Of a stretch of DNA of 37,420 nucleotides, positions 15,508-24,205 are shown piece after piece (the stretch's first letter is position 1; every line of letters starts with the position of its first letter). Where the stretch lies: contig JANXEK010000013.1 of NCBI GenBank assembly GCA_025058595.1, positions 1-37,420 of the forward strand. The letters are read 5' to 3'. The stretch is from Candidatus Bathyarchaeota archaeon. GTDB lineage: Archaea > Thermoproteota > CALKCG01 > B24 > DRYS01. The position numbers and the translations under genes are program-made. Below the pieces are notes generated by a model. That model had not been told where the DNA came from. It was given only the letters and a program-made list of their open reading frames with translations, and made no database searches.

Positions 15508-16689
15508 TTGGATCTAGTTCTAGTTTTCGAGGTTCATCAACCGTTTAGGCTTAGACGTAGGTTTAAAGGTAGACTACCGTACAGATACTTCGATAGCCAG
15601 CTTGATAGAAGGATATTGGAGAGGGTAGCGTATAGATGCTACCTACCGGCTAACAAGATAATATTCGACGCTATAGAGGAGAGTGGTGGGCGGTTCAAGG
15701 TATCTTTCTCCATATCGGGGATTCTACTTAAGCAGGCTGATGCATGGATGCCTGAGATCCTAGATTCCTTCAAGATGTTAGCCGATACCGGATGCGTAGA
15801 GTTCTTAGCTCAAACATACTACCATAGCCTAGCATCGATCTATAGGGATAGAGATGAGTTTAGATTCCAGGTGGAGAAACATGTAGACGTTATGAAGAGG
15901 TTATTCAAGGTTAAACCGAGGATACTGGAGAATACCGAGCTTATATACAGCGATTCGATAGGGGTTGAAGCTGAGAATCTAGGGTTCGAAGCTTTGATAA
16001 CAGAAGGTGCTGAAAGGATACTTGGTTGGAGGAGCCCGAACTATCTGTATGGAGCTAGGGGTAGCGGTATAAAGATATTGACTAGGAATTATAGGCTTTC
16101 AGACGATATAGGATTCAGATTCTCAGCTAAGGATTGGGTTGAATATCCTCTGACAGCGGATAAATATAGTGAATGGGTAGCTAGTAGTAGCGGGCAATAC
16201 ATACTCGTCTTCGTAGACTATGAAACTTTCGGTGAACATCACCCTGCGGAGACCGGTATAATGGAGTTTCTGGCATGGCTACCTAGAGAGGCTATTAAGC
16301 GAGATGTGAGATTCTCTACGCCCAGCCAGGTGATCGATGAGTATCACCCGGTAGACGAGATAGAGGTTCCCGATAGCGATCCGGTATCATGGGCGGATGA
16401 GGAGAGGAATCTATCTGCATGGATAGGTAACGAGATGCAGAGATTATGCTTCGATAAGGTAGAACGTTTAGGATCGATCGTTAAAGCTTCGAACGATAGG
16501 AGGGCTTTGGAGGCTTGGAGGATGCTGCAATGCAGCGATCTACTGTATTATCAGAGCGTTAAAGGTGGTGGAGCAGGTATGGTTCACAGGTATTTCAGTC
16601 CGTATGAATCTGCATACGAAGCGTTCGCACGGCATATGTCGGCGTTACTAGATCTAGAGGATTATATAGAAGAATACCGATCCAGATGA
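15508..16689 (+). CDS. GH57 alpha-amylase, MJ1611-like
   Basis: Glycoside hydrolase family 57, 393 residues, cytoplasmic (no signal peptide), expected to cut alpha-1,4 links in glycogen or maltodextrin. Five conserved regions are visible: FEVHQPFRLR, GCVEFLAQTYYHSLAS, RILENTELIYSD with the catalytic nucleophile Glu144, FVDYETFGEHHPAE with the acid/base Asp237, and SWADEERNLSAWIGNEMQR. The size and the HQPFR and YETFGEH forms match the Methanocaldococcus MJ1611-type alpha-amylase more than the long branching enzymes. The start is TTG with GAGGTGA upstream. It is divergent from the nucleotidyltransferase-GT-GalT operon, so synthesis and breakdown of the glucan are genomically paired. Confidence 0.93.
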   Translation: MDLVLVFEVHQPFRLRRRFKGRLPYRYFDSQLDRRILERVAYRCYLPANKIIFDAIEESGGRFKVSFSISGILLKQADAWMPEILDSFKMLADTGCVEFLAQTYYHSLASIYRDRDEFRFQVEKHVDVMKRLFKVKPRILENTELIYSDSIGVEAENLGFEALITEGAERILGWRSPNYLYGARGSGIKILTRNYRLSDDIGFRFSAKDWVEYPLTADKYSEWVASSSGQYILVFVDYETFGEHHPAETGIMEFLAWLPREAIKRDVRFSTPSQVIDEYHPVDEIEVPDSDPVSWADEERNLSAWIGNEMQRLCFDKVERLGSIVKASNDRRALEAWRMLQCSDLLYYQSVKGGGAGMVHRYFSPYESAYEAFARHMSALLDLEDYIEEYRSR

Positions 16690-16817
16690 TAAGGCGATCT
16701 ACGTCGAACCTAGATAGCTATATAGCTATTAAGCTTAATCTAGGTTTCGATAGTTTTACTTGAACTAGGTACGTAAACTTTAATTCTACCGATTCTATTC
16801 CGGACTATACCCTTGGT

Positions 16818-18935
16818 ATGGATGCCAGCGTGGGGTTGAGCGATGATGAGAGTATAGTAGCGAGGTTTGAGAGCGATATAGGGGTGGATGGAAGATACGG
16901 TGTTAGTCAACTTTTCATCACGAATAAACGTTGTATAGTTTACGATGATAGAGGCAGGGTTGTACATTCCATAGATCTACCATGTATATCTTCCGTCAGC
17001 GTAGTGGATTATGTAGGTAATAGCGAGATAAAGCTAACCCTTAGAGATGGTAGGATTATACATCTCATAAGGTTTACGAGGAGTTTGAGGAGGGAGTTTA
17101 ACGAAGCCGCCGGCCTCATAGAGAGCGCTTCGTCTATCAGATCGGCTATCGATAATCAAAGAGTGGAGCAGGAGAAGATGAGATTGAAGATGGAGCCTCT
17201 ACTCTTCGTCCTAAAGTTTGCTATACCCTATAAACTAGCTTTAATCCTAGGTATAGCATCCGGTATAGCCGGTATCTTCCTAGGATTACTACCGCCATAC
17301 TATCTTAGGATACTGATCGACGACGTCATATTAGCTCAGAGGAGGGAGCAGCTTATCGTTATAATCACGATAATAATCGTCACGCAAGCTTTAAGCTCTG
17401 CGCTAGGCGCTGTACGTAGCTACACATTATCCTACGTAAGCCTCAAGGTTATGTACTCTATAAGAGTTAGCCTGTTTAGGCATATAATGAGGTTCCAGCC
17501 GAATATACTAGATACATACGAATCAGGCCGCCTCATATCCAGGATAACAGATGATGCCAGTAGAGTGAACTGGTTCTTATCATGGGGATTGGAGCAGCTT
17601 CTAAGAAGCGTGATCTCACTGGCGTCCGTAGCTGCGATGATATTCGCGTTAGATCAGAGACTAGCTATGATAGCTTTAGCACCTCTACCGCTACTCATCT
17701 TCGGCGTATCTATGTTTAGTAGGAAGGCTAGATGGGTCTACCATTACGAGTGGAGGAGATCCACCGATGTATCCGCTCTATTAGTAGATGTTATACCTGG
17801 ATTCCCGGTCGTTAAAGCGTACTGTATGGAGGGATACGAGGAGGATAGGTTGAAGACGAGGTTAAGCGAAGTGGTTAAAGCAGGCTTAAGATCGACTATA
17901 CTTAACTTGGAGTTCTTCCCGATGTTAAGCTTCCTGATATCATCTGCTACGGCCATCATATGGTGGATCGGCGGATTGGAGGTTCTAGGAGGAGGAATAA
18001 CCCTAGGGGTACTCTCAGCTTTCATATCCTATGTAAGCCAGTTCTACGGCCCCATACAGATGCTTATAAGTATGGTGGAGCCTATGAAGAGAGCTAGTAC
18101 AGCCGCTGAGAGGATACAGAGCCTGATGGCTATGGATCCTAGTATAAGGGATTCACCTAACAGTATCGATCTAGATGTTAAAGGGTGGATAAAGTTTGAG
18201 AATGTATGGTTCGGCTACACCCCCTACGCGTATGTATTAAAGAATGTAAGCTTTGAAGTGAAGCCTGGAGAGAAGATCGGTATAGTCGGACCTACTGGTA
18301 GTGGGAAGACGACTATAACCAAGCTACTGCTTAGATTCTACGATGTAGGTAAGGGTAGGATACTTATAGATGGGGTCGATATAAGGGATATAAAGATCGA
18401 AAGTTTGAGGAGACAGATAGGTATAGTAAGCCAGGATCCGAGGCTATTCAACGATTCTATAGCTAACAATATACGTTACGGTAAACCTGATGCTACACCG
18501 GAGGAGGTTATGGCTGCTGCTAAGATAGCTTTAGCACACGATTTCATATTGGAGAAGCCTCTACGATACGATACGCCGTGTGGTGAAGGGGGAAGTATGC
18601 TATCTGGCGGTGAGCGTCAAAGAATAGCTATCGCTAGAACCGTTATATCCGATCCTAAGATACTTATACTCGATGAAGCTACTAGCAGCGTCGATACTAT
18701 AACTGAGGATGGGATAAAGAAAGCTTTAGACAATATAGCTAGGGGCAGGACTACGATCATAATAGCTCATAGGCTTAGTACGGTTAAAGATGTAGATAGA
18801 CTCATAGTCGTGGATAAGGGTGAGATTGTGGAAGTTGGCACCCATGAGGAGCTTCTCGAAAGGAATGGGTTGTATGCTAGGCTTTGGAGTACGCAATTCC
18901 AAGAAAAGCTTGCCGATGCTATGGTGAGCCAGTAG
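16818..18935 (+). CDS. ABC exporter with N-terminal PH-like domain, DUF1854 partner type
   Basis: Homodimeric-type ABC exporter of 705 residues. Residues 1-110 form a beta-rich cytoplasmic domain (YGVSQLFITNKRCIVYDDRG, SSVSVVDYVGNSEIKLTLRD) with the look of a bacterial PH-like domain. Six membrane helices span about 130-430. The ATPase has Walker A GPTGSGKTT (from 491), signature MLSGGERQR, Walker B LILDEATSSVD with the catalytic Glu, and the switch His in IIAHRLST, so both sites of a homodimer should be active. It is the first gene of a plus-strand operon; its TAG stop touches the ATG of the DUF1854 gene. In bacteria, as I recall, ABC-DUF1854 pairs occur, some near cyanophycin genes; none are seen here. 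Lipid or peptide substrates are both possible. Confidence 0.9.
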   Translation: MDASVGLSDDESIVARFESDIGVDGRYGVSQLFITNKRCIVYDDRGRVVHSIDLPCISSVSVVDYVGNSEIKLTLRDGRIIHLIRFTRSLRREFNEAAGLIESASSIRSAIDNQRVEQEKMRLKMEPLLFVLKFAIPYKLALILGIASGIAGIFLGLLPPYYLRILIDDVILAQRREQLIVIITIIIVTQALSSALGAVRSYTLSYVSLKVMYSIRVSLFRHIMRFQPNILDTYESGRLISRITDDASRVNWFLSWGLEQLLRSVISLASVAAMIFALDQRLAMIALAPLPLLIFGVSMFSRKARWVYHYEWRRSTDVSALLVDVIPGFPVVKAYCMEGYEEDRLKTRLSEVVKAGLRSTILNLEFFPMLSFLISSATAIIWWIGGLEVLGGGITLGVLSAFISYVSQFYGPIQMLISMVEPMKRASTAAERIQSLMAMDPSIRDSPNSIDLDVKGWIKFENVWFGYTPYAYVLKNVSFEVKPGEKIGIVGPTGSGKTTITKLLLRFYDVGKGRILIDGVDIRDIKIESLRRQIGIVSQDPRLFNDSIANNIRYGKPDATPEEVMAAAKIALAHDFILEKPLRYDTPCGEGGSMLSGGERQRIAIARTVISDPKILILDEATSSVDTITEDGIKKALDNIARGRTTIIIAHRLSTVKDVDRLIVVDKGEIVEVGTHEELLERNGLYARLWSTQFQEKLADAMVSQ

Positions 18936-19445
18936 ATGAGTAGCGTAAAGGATTATGCTAAGGCTTCATTCCGTATAGTCGATCCGGATGAAGTTAGGAT
19001 AGAATATGATGAAAACGAAGACCTGTTAACGATCTATATCGATGGTAAGGTGTATAGAGGTGTGGAGCCGATTAAACCCTTCCCCCTCTCAAACCCATAC
19101 TACGTTCTATTCAGATCAACTCTAACCCACGAAGATGTATGCGTAGTTAGAGATATCCGTAGACTTAAAAGGGAGCAGAGGAGCCTGCTAGAAGCTGTAC
19201 TGAATAAAAGATACTTTATACCATCCATCGTGGATGTATACGATATAACCTATACAGGGGAATACTATGTATGTAGGGTTAAAACGGATAGAGGAGACAG
19301 GATATTCAAGATAATAGGTAGGAGAAACGTGTATAGAATCGATGATAAAATAGTCATAATAGATGTGGATGAGAATATCTACCTTATAGAGAGCTATGAG
19401 AAGATGGGGAGGAGAGCTAAAGAAGAGCTTATGAAGATAATATAA
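18936..19445 (+). CDS. DUF1854 protein, ABC exporter partner
   Basis: A 169-residue cytoplasmic protein that fits DUF1854 (PF08909), a domain known mainly joined to or next to ABC exporters and otherwise uncharacterised. Matching blocks are YRGVEPIKPFPLSNPYYVLF, VVRDIRRLKREQRSLLEAVL, KRYFIPSIVDVYDI, VKTDRGDRIFKI, and DDKIVIIDVDENIYLIESYE; the family usually shows FPLS, R-F/Y-F-x-P-x-I, V-x-T-D-R-G and a late D-V-x-G/E-N-x-Y. The ATG directly follows the stop of the ABC exporter (TAGATG), so translation is coupled and the two products likely work together. It has no signal peptide or membrane helix. The match is from memory of the family pattern. Confidence 0.8.
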   Translation: MSSVKDYAKASFRIVDPDEVRIEYDENEDLLTIYIDGKVYRGVEPIKPFPLSNPYYVLFRSTLTHEDVCVVRDIRRLKREQRSLLEAVLNKRYFIPSIVDVYDITYTGEYYVCRVKTDRGDRIFKIIGRRNVYRIDDKIVIIDVDENIYLIESYEKMGRRAKEELMKII

Positions 19446-19473
19446 GGTTACAGAGGCTATACAGGTGTATACG

Positions 19474-19956
19474 ATGGGGTGTAAGAGGTTATTTAGGTTG
19501 GCATGCGTCGGCGGTACGTTTGAGACCATACATGCCGGGCATAGAAGGCTTCTTCACGAAGCATTCGAAAGCTCAGATTATGTTCTCATAGGCTTAACCT
19601 CAGATGAGCTCGCCTTGAAGCTCGGTAAACCCTATAAGGTCTCACCTTACATGGATAGGGAGAAGATGCTCAGGGTATATCTAGACTCAAGATATAGAGG
19701 AAGGTATAGCATTGTTAAACTTAACGATGTATACGGTGTAGCTATCGATGTAGCGGAGCTTGAAGCTATCTTCGTAACAGAGGAAACCAGAGCTAGAGCC
19801 GAGGAGATAAACCGTATCAGAGTTTCTAGAGGGCTAAACCCTCTAGAAATAGTTATCGTACCGTTGGTTCTAGCTGAAGATGGCAGACCTATATCGTCGA
19901 CGAGGATAAAGAAGGGGGAGATAGATCCTGAAGGTAGGTTGAAGCCGTTTAGGTGA
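19474..19956 (+). CDS. coaD: Phosphopantetheine adenylyltransferase, archaeal type
   Basis: Transfers AMP from ATP to 4'-phosphopantetheine, the fourth step of CoA synthesis after pantothenate activation in the archaeal route. The nucleotidyltransferase HxGH motif is in VGGTFETIHAGHRRLL, and the C-terminal ISSTRIKKGEI segment matches the ISSTRI motif of the superfamily. About 160 residues, as usual for the archaeal/eukaryotic-like enzyme. The ATG at 19474 is preferred over GTG 19465 because AGGTG lies 7 bases before it. It follows the DUF1854 gene by 28 bases and precedes the lipid reductase by 6, so it sits in the same operon. Confidence 0.92.
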   Translation: MGCKRLFRLACVGGTFETIHAGHRRLLHEAFESSDYVLIGLTSDELALKLGKPYKVSPYMDREKMLRVYLDSRYRGRYSIVKLNDVYGVAIDVAELEAIFVTEETRARAEEINRIRVSRGLNPLEIVIVPLVLAEDGRPISSTRIKKGEIDPEGRLKPFR

Positions 19957-19962
19957 GTATGC

Positions 19963-21297
19963 ATGGAGCATAGCAGAGTATACGACGTCGTAGTAATAGG
20001 CGCTGGGACGGGGGGCTGCTCGACTGCGTTATTCGCAGCTAGACAAGGGTTGAAGGTGTGTATCGTAGATGTTAAGAAGGAGTCTGATATAGGTAGGAAG
20101 GTATGCGGCGATGCTATCGGTAAGCATCACTTCGATAACTTAGGCCTACCGTACCCGTGGGATGCTATAATAAACGAGGTTAAAGGTATGAGAGTACACT
20201 CTCCGAATAGATCGACTGTATTCGAGATAGTAGGAGAAGGCGTATCAGGCTTCATGTTGAGACGCCATAGATTTGGGCAGAATCTGCTGAGGGAGGCTTT
20301 GAATAGAGGGGTGGAGCTCTACGATTCTACGAGGGCTCTTAAACCGATCTTGGATGGAGGGGCAGTCGTAGGAGTGATAGGAGAACGGGGAGGAGTTAGG
20401 GTAGAGTTTAAAGGTAGAGTTACCGTAGATGCGAGCGGGGTTATAGCGGTGTTAAGGAGGAATATACCTGAGGAACTTCTACCGGAGAGGTTTGTGAAAC
20501 CTGAGGATATTCAAGTAGCTTACAGAGAGGTTAGAACTATCGGTGAGGGATACGATGAATATAGCTATGGCGATATATACCTTAGTAGAGCGTATGCTCC
20601 AGGCGGGTATGCCTGGATATTCCCTAGAAGTGATGGGACGGTTAACGTAGGGGTAGGTATTCAGTGTAAGCGGGGTTACCCGAATCCTAGGACGCTACTC
20701 TACAAATTTCTGGATAGCGTTAGATGTGTAGGTGATACTGTAATCGATTCTGGAGGTGGTCTTGTACCTACACGTAGACCCCTAGTAAGCCTTGTAGCCG
20801 ATGGCTTCATGCTGGTAGGGGATTCTGCGTGTCAAGTTAACCCTATACATGGAGGCGGTATAGGTCCATCCATGTATGCAGGTAAACTAGCTGCCGAAGC
20901 TATAGTTGAAGCATACGATCGCGGATTATTTACGGCTGAGGGTCTATGGAGCTATAACGTAAGGTATATGAGGAGTTATGGAGCTAAACAAGCAGCTTTA
21001 GATATACTGAGAAGATTCCTACAAGATATATCAGATGAAGATATAGATTACGGTATGTCAGCTAGGCTTCTATCAGAGGATGATATCCTTAAAGCTAGCA
21101 TGTATGGTACTTTGAAGGTTAAGACGCTAGAGAAGGTTAAAAGGTTTATCAGAGGTTCAGGTAGATTGAAACTTCTACTTAGACTCAGAAGGATTTCTGT
21201 AGCGATGAACGAAGTTAGAAGATTGTATGAGAGGTTTCCTAGGAATATCGGTGAATTTAGAAGATGGCTATATGAAGCGAGATCTATTCTTCCATAG
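19963..21297 (+). CDS. Digeranylgeranylglycerophospholipid reductase (GGR family)
   Basis: FAD-dependent reductase of 444 residues that saturates the isoprenoid chains of archaeal membrane lipids. The N-terminal FAD fold is VVVIGAGTGGCSTALFAARQ, the family segment is KVCGDAIGKHHFDNLGLPYP, and further marks are PGGYAWIFPRSDGTVNVGVG, LVPTRRPL and VGDSACQVNPIHGGGIGPSM. The C-terminal part (YGAKQAALDILRRFLQDISD, then DEDIDYGM) closely follows the Sulfolobus acidocaldarius enzyme as I recall it. It is the last gene of the ABC-DUF1854-CoaD operon, with AGGTGAG before the ATG. The pairing with an exporter carrying a PH-like domain suggests a membrane-lipid theme. Confidence 0.93.
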   Translation: MEHSRVYDVVVIGAGTGGCSTALFAARQGLKVCIVDVKKESDIGRKVCGDAIGKHHFDNLGLPYPWDAIINEVKGMRVHSPNRSTVFEIVGEGVSGFMLRRHRFGQNLLREALNRGVELYDSTRALKPILDGGAVVGVIGERGGVRVEFKGRVTVDASGVIAVLRRNIPEELLPERFVKPEDIQVAYREVRTIGEGYDEYSYGDIYLSRAYAPGGYAWIFPRSDGTVNVGVGIQCKRGYPNPRTLLYKFLDSVRCVGDTVIDSGGGLVPTRRPLVSLVADGFMLVGDSACQVNPIHGGGIGPSMYAGKLAAEAIVEAYDRGLFTAEGLWSYNVRYMRSYGAKQAALDILRRFLQDISDEDIDYGMSARLLSEDDILKASMYGTLKVKTLEKVKRFIRGSGRLKLLLRLRRISVAMNEVRRLYERFPRNIGEFRRWLYEARSILP

Positions 21298-21327
21298 ATA
21301 TCATATCGTCGTATAGGTTTATCTCAA

Positions 21328-21333
21328 ATTTTT
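21328..21333 (+). terminator. T-run terminator after the lipid reductase
   Basis: ATTTTT, about 30 bases past the stop of the reductase gene, fits the simple T-tract termination of Thermoproteota. No hairpin is obvious. Confidence 0.35.
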
Positions 21334-21372
21334 ACATAGCAGTAGGACTTCGTAATTTGATTTTCATAAAGA

Positions 21373-21380
21373 TTTATATA
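21373..21380 (+). promoter_or_regulatory. TATA box of the winged-helix gene
   Basis: TTTATATA with an A-rich upstream flank, 48 bases before the GTG at 21421. The leader includes CAGGTGA at 21408-21414 as ribosome site. Confidence 0.6.
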
Positions 21381-21420
21381 GATCGAATAGATTAGTAAAC
21401 GCTCAAGCAGGTGAACATAC

Positions 21421-21690
21421 GTGATAGAGGATATAAGCAGACATGGCGTAACCATACTATTATTCCTTCTAACCCAGGAGAGGGTTATCGTTAGCGATGC
21501 TAGACGGCTAAACATAGGATACAGTACGTTCTATAGAAGCCTGATACCTTTGATAAGGATGGGGCTTATCGAAGAGGAGGGTGAAGGTGTAAGGAAGGTA
21601 TTCAAGCTTACAGATCTTGGAAGACAGGTAGCTTTGAAGCTTAAAGAGGTAGACGATCTATTGAAGACATCGGTTAAACGAGAATCGTAG
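21421..21690 (+). CDS. Winged-helix transcription regulator
   Basis: An 89-residue winged-helix protein. The helices are HGVTILLFLLTQERVIVSDA, RRLNIGYSTFYRSLIPLIRM (recognition helix) and a wing EEEGEGVRKVFKLTDLG followed by a short C-terminal helix. It is close in size and shape to archaeal MarR/ArsR-like and PadR-like single-domain regulators; no metal-binding cysteines are present. It starts with GTG, has its own TATA box and ribosome site, and converges with the hydroxyacid dehydrogenase gene 14 bases away. Its target is not visible. Confidence 0.75.
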   Translation: MIEDISRHGVTILLFLLTQERVIVSDARRLNIGYSTFYRSLIPLIRMGLIEEEGEGVRKVFKLTDLGRQVALKLKEVDDLLKTSVKRES

Positions 21691-21704
21691 CGTTCAAAGC
21701 TATA

Positions 21705-22694
21705 TTACGTAAGGTTTACTTTCTCTAAGACCTTCGGGTTCGCTACCCTTTCAGGTCTCCTACCCGAGAGTATTCGTTCGATATCTTCTACCAGCATCAT
21801 ATCCATTCTCCTAACAGATTCGATCGTTAGGAATGCTATATGCGGTGTAGCTACTACGTTATCCATCGATAGAAGCGGGTTATCAGGTTTTAAAGGTTCT
21901 TCTTCGAATACATCTAAAGCAGCACCTGCGATCCACCCTTCCCTCAAAGCTCTAACTAAAGCATGTTCATCTATAACGGCTCCTCTAGATGTATTTACTA
22001 GTAGAGCGGTAGGCTTCATCAGTTTGAGCTCCCTTTCACCTATCATGTGATAGGTCTCTCTTGTTAGGGGGACGTGGATCGTAACGATATCAGATTCTCT
22101 GAGTAGCGTCTCTAGATCTACCGGTTTACATCCGTACTCCTCGACGATCTTAGGATCTACGTATGGATCGTATACCAGGATGGATGTACCGAAACCTCTA
22201 CCGATACCTGCTACAAGCCTACCTATAGCACCGAACCCTATAATACCTAGCTTCTTACCTTCGAGCTCAAACCCTATAAGTCTAGGAGGGGTAGCGCGTA
22301 GCCTCCTCACATGCTCATGAGCTAACGTTATCCTACGCGAGAAGGAGAGTATCAAAGCGAAGGTATGCTCAGCGACGGCTCTAGCGTTAGCATGAGGAGT
22401 ATATAGGACTGGGATATTCAGCTTCGTGGCAGCCTCTACATCTACGTTATCGAGACCTACGCCATGCCTAGCTACGACTTTAAGATTAGTTTCACGTAGA
22501 ACCCTCTCCGTCACATTACACCCTCCACCTAGTATAAGTATATCGAACCCTCTAAGGATCTCTATAGATTCATCTTCAGATAGGCTTCTACCTTTCAACT
22601 CTATCCTAACGACCTCTGCTATGGATTTAAGTCTCTCGATCGCTTCAGGCGTATATACACCGAAGCTTGAAGATAGGATAGCTATACGAGCCAA
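21705..22694 (-). CDS. D-isomer-specific 2-hydroxyacid dehydrogenase
   Basis: NAD(P)-dependent dehydrogenase of 329 residues, phosphoglycerate dehydrogenase-like but without the C-terminal ACT domain. The nucleotide fold has GIIGFGAIGRLVAGIGRGFG with an Asp in LVYDPYVD that points to NAD. The catalytic Arg is in VNTSRGAVIDEHAL, the Glu in FEEEPLKPDNPLL and the His in ATPHIAFLT. It starts with TTG. The FGGY kinase gene lies upstream on the same strand (50 bases between), so the two may be an operon for sugar-acid use: a kinase for a sugar or gluconate-like acid and a 2-keto/2-hydroxy acid reductase. Glyoxylate/hydroxypyruvate reduction or serine synthesis are the alternatives. Confidence 0.9.
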   Translation of the reverse strand: MARIAILSSSFGVYTPEAIERLKSIAEVVRIELKGRSLSEDESIEILRGFDILILGGGCNVTERVLRETNLKVVARHGVGLDNVDVEAATKLNIPVLYTPHANARAVAEHTFALILSFSRRITLAHEHVRRLRATPPRLIGFELEGKKLGIIGFGAIGRLVAGIGRGFGTSILVYDPYVDPKIVEEYGCKPVDLETLLRESDIVTIHVPLTRETYHMIGERELKLMKPTALLVNTSRGAVIDEHALVRALREGWIAGAALDVFEEEPLKPDNPLLSMDNVVATPHIAFLTIESVRRMDMMLVEDIERILSGRRPERVANPKVLEKVNLT

Positions 22695-22744
22695 GAATCT
22701 AACACCGATATAATGTAAAGGTAGGTTTGAGGAAAAACTTTATG

Positions 22745-24205
22745 CTAGGAACGATATAGCGGTGATACCGTTTCGTAAAGTCTACGGTATAACCTGTAAC
22801 GTTCTTCGTATACCTCGACTTCGTACGATACCGGATCGTCGACATCCGCTACATCGATAGCTACGTTTAAAGCTTCTCCTATAGAGCTATGGTATCCTAA
22901 GCCTAGCGCAGCTAGTATAGCAGCTCCCATAAGCGACGACTCCTCGAAACCTACGTATTCAACCCTTAGATTGAGGATGCCGGAGCATATCCTCCTCCAC
23001 AGCTTAGATGAGGAGCCTCCGCCACCTATACGTGCAACCCTAGCGTTAAGCATATTCTCCTTCATAGAATCTTCTATCCATCTTAAGGTGTAGATCGGAG
23101 CTTCCATCAAAGCTCGAACTATATGCCCCTTACGATGATCCAGTGTTAAGCCGAAGAATAACGCTTTAGCGTACGGATCCCTTACGGGGAATCTTTCACC
23201 AGATAGGAACGGTAGGATCAACGGGTTTAACCGATCTAAATCTACCGATTCAGCTTCGCTTACAAGCTCATCGTAGCCATATCGAGATCCTAGTATATTA
23301 TCTCTAAACCATCTTAGACATAAACCAGCATTATTGACAGCGCCGCCAGGTATCCATATACCGTAGCCTAGATAGTAGCAGAAGAAGCGCATACTCCTAG
23401 ATCTATCGACTACCGGTCTACGTGAAGATAGCCTGAAGGCCCCGCTGGTACCTAGATTAACGGCTGCTAAGCCATCGGTTACCGCCCCTACACCTAGGCT
23501 ATGTAGAGCTCCATCGGATGCTCCGAGGAAGATGGGGGGAGTGCAGTCTAATCCTAGATTCGAAGCTACACCTTTAGGTAGTTCTACTAGAGGTTTTTCT
23601 CCATCGCATAGCTTAGGTAGCCTTGATTCATCGATCCCGGCTAAATCTAGAGAGGTATCGTTCCAATCTAAGCTGTGTATGTTTAGAAGCTGGCTACCTG
23701 AAGCTGTAGATCTGTCAACATAGGGTTCACCTATAAGCCTGTATATAATATAATCTTTAGCTGAGAGGAACCATCTGGTATCGCTGAAGATGTATGGTTT
23801 AGCCGATCTAAGCCATAGAAGCTTAGCTAAAGGATATATGAATAGAGGGGGGCATCCCGTCTCGGTGTACAGCCTATACCCGTCGACCTTATCCTCTATA
23901 AACTTGGCAGCCGTAGCCGATCTAGTATCGATATACGTGTGAAGCATCGTTAGAAGTGTACCATCCCTACCTATACATACAAGGCCATGCATCTGTCCAC
24001 TTAAAACTAAGGCATCCACGGATCTATACTTCGAATCTCTAGATATAGTTCTGCAAGCTTCTACGAAGCTTCTGTACATCGCTTCAGGATTCTGCTCAGC
24101 GCCTACCTCAAGCTCAACTCTAGCTATAGACGATAACCTAAAGCTATCCTCGAATACCGCAGCTTTAACGCTACCAGTCCCTATATCAACGGCTAGTATA
24201 CGCAA
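22745..24205 (-). CDS. FGGY-family carbohydrate kinase (xylulokinase/gluconokinase-like)
   Basis: ATP-dependent sugar kinase of 486 residues. ATPase-fold signatures are VDIGTGSVKAAVFE (phosphate 1), GASDGALHSLGVGAV with the catalytic Asp, LGTSGAFRLSS (phosphate 2) and RIGGGGSSSKLWRRI (adenosine). LSGQMHGLVCI is the substrate segment typical of xylulokinase and gluconokinase; GGAVNNAGLCLRWF is closer to gluconokinase. TTG start, and no ribosome site is obvious; a TATA-like TTTATTTA lies about 34 bases before it, so the mRNA may be nearly leaderless. Substrate is not resolved between xylulose, gluconate and related acids. It precedes a 2-hydroxyacid dehydrogenase. Confidence 0.9.
   Translation of the reverse strand: MRILAVDIGTGSVKAAVFEDSFRLSSIARVELEVGAEQNPEAMYRSFVEACRTISRDSKYRSVDALVLSGQMHGLVCIGRDGTLLTMLHTYIDTRSATAAKFIEDKVDGYRLYTETGCPPLFIYPLAKLLWLRSAKPYIFSDTRWFLSAKDYIIYRLIGEPYVDRSTASGSQLLNIHSLDWNDTSLDLAGIDESRLPKLCDGEKPLVELPKGVASNLGLDCTPPIFLGASDGALHSLGVGAVTDGLAAVNLGTSGAFRLSSRRPVVDRSRSMRFFCYYLGYGIWIPGGAVNNAGLCLRWFRDNILGSRYGYDELVSEAESVDLDRLNPLILPFLSGERFPVRDPYAKALFFGLTLDHRKGHIVRALMEAPIYTLRWIEDSMKENMLNARVARIGGGGSSSKLWRRICSGILNLRVEYVGFEESSLMGAAILAALGLGYHSSIGEALNVAIDVADVDDPVSYEVEVYEERYRLYRRLYETVSPLYRS

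Noticed and set aside
16740-16967. Minus-strand 75-codon open frame before the PH-domain ABC exporter
   Set aside because: Overlaps the exporter's N-terminal domain antisense and shows no family features.
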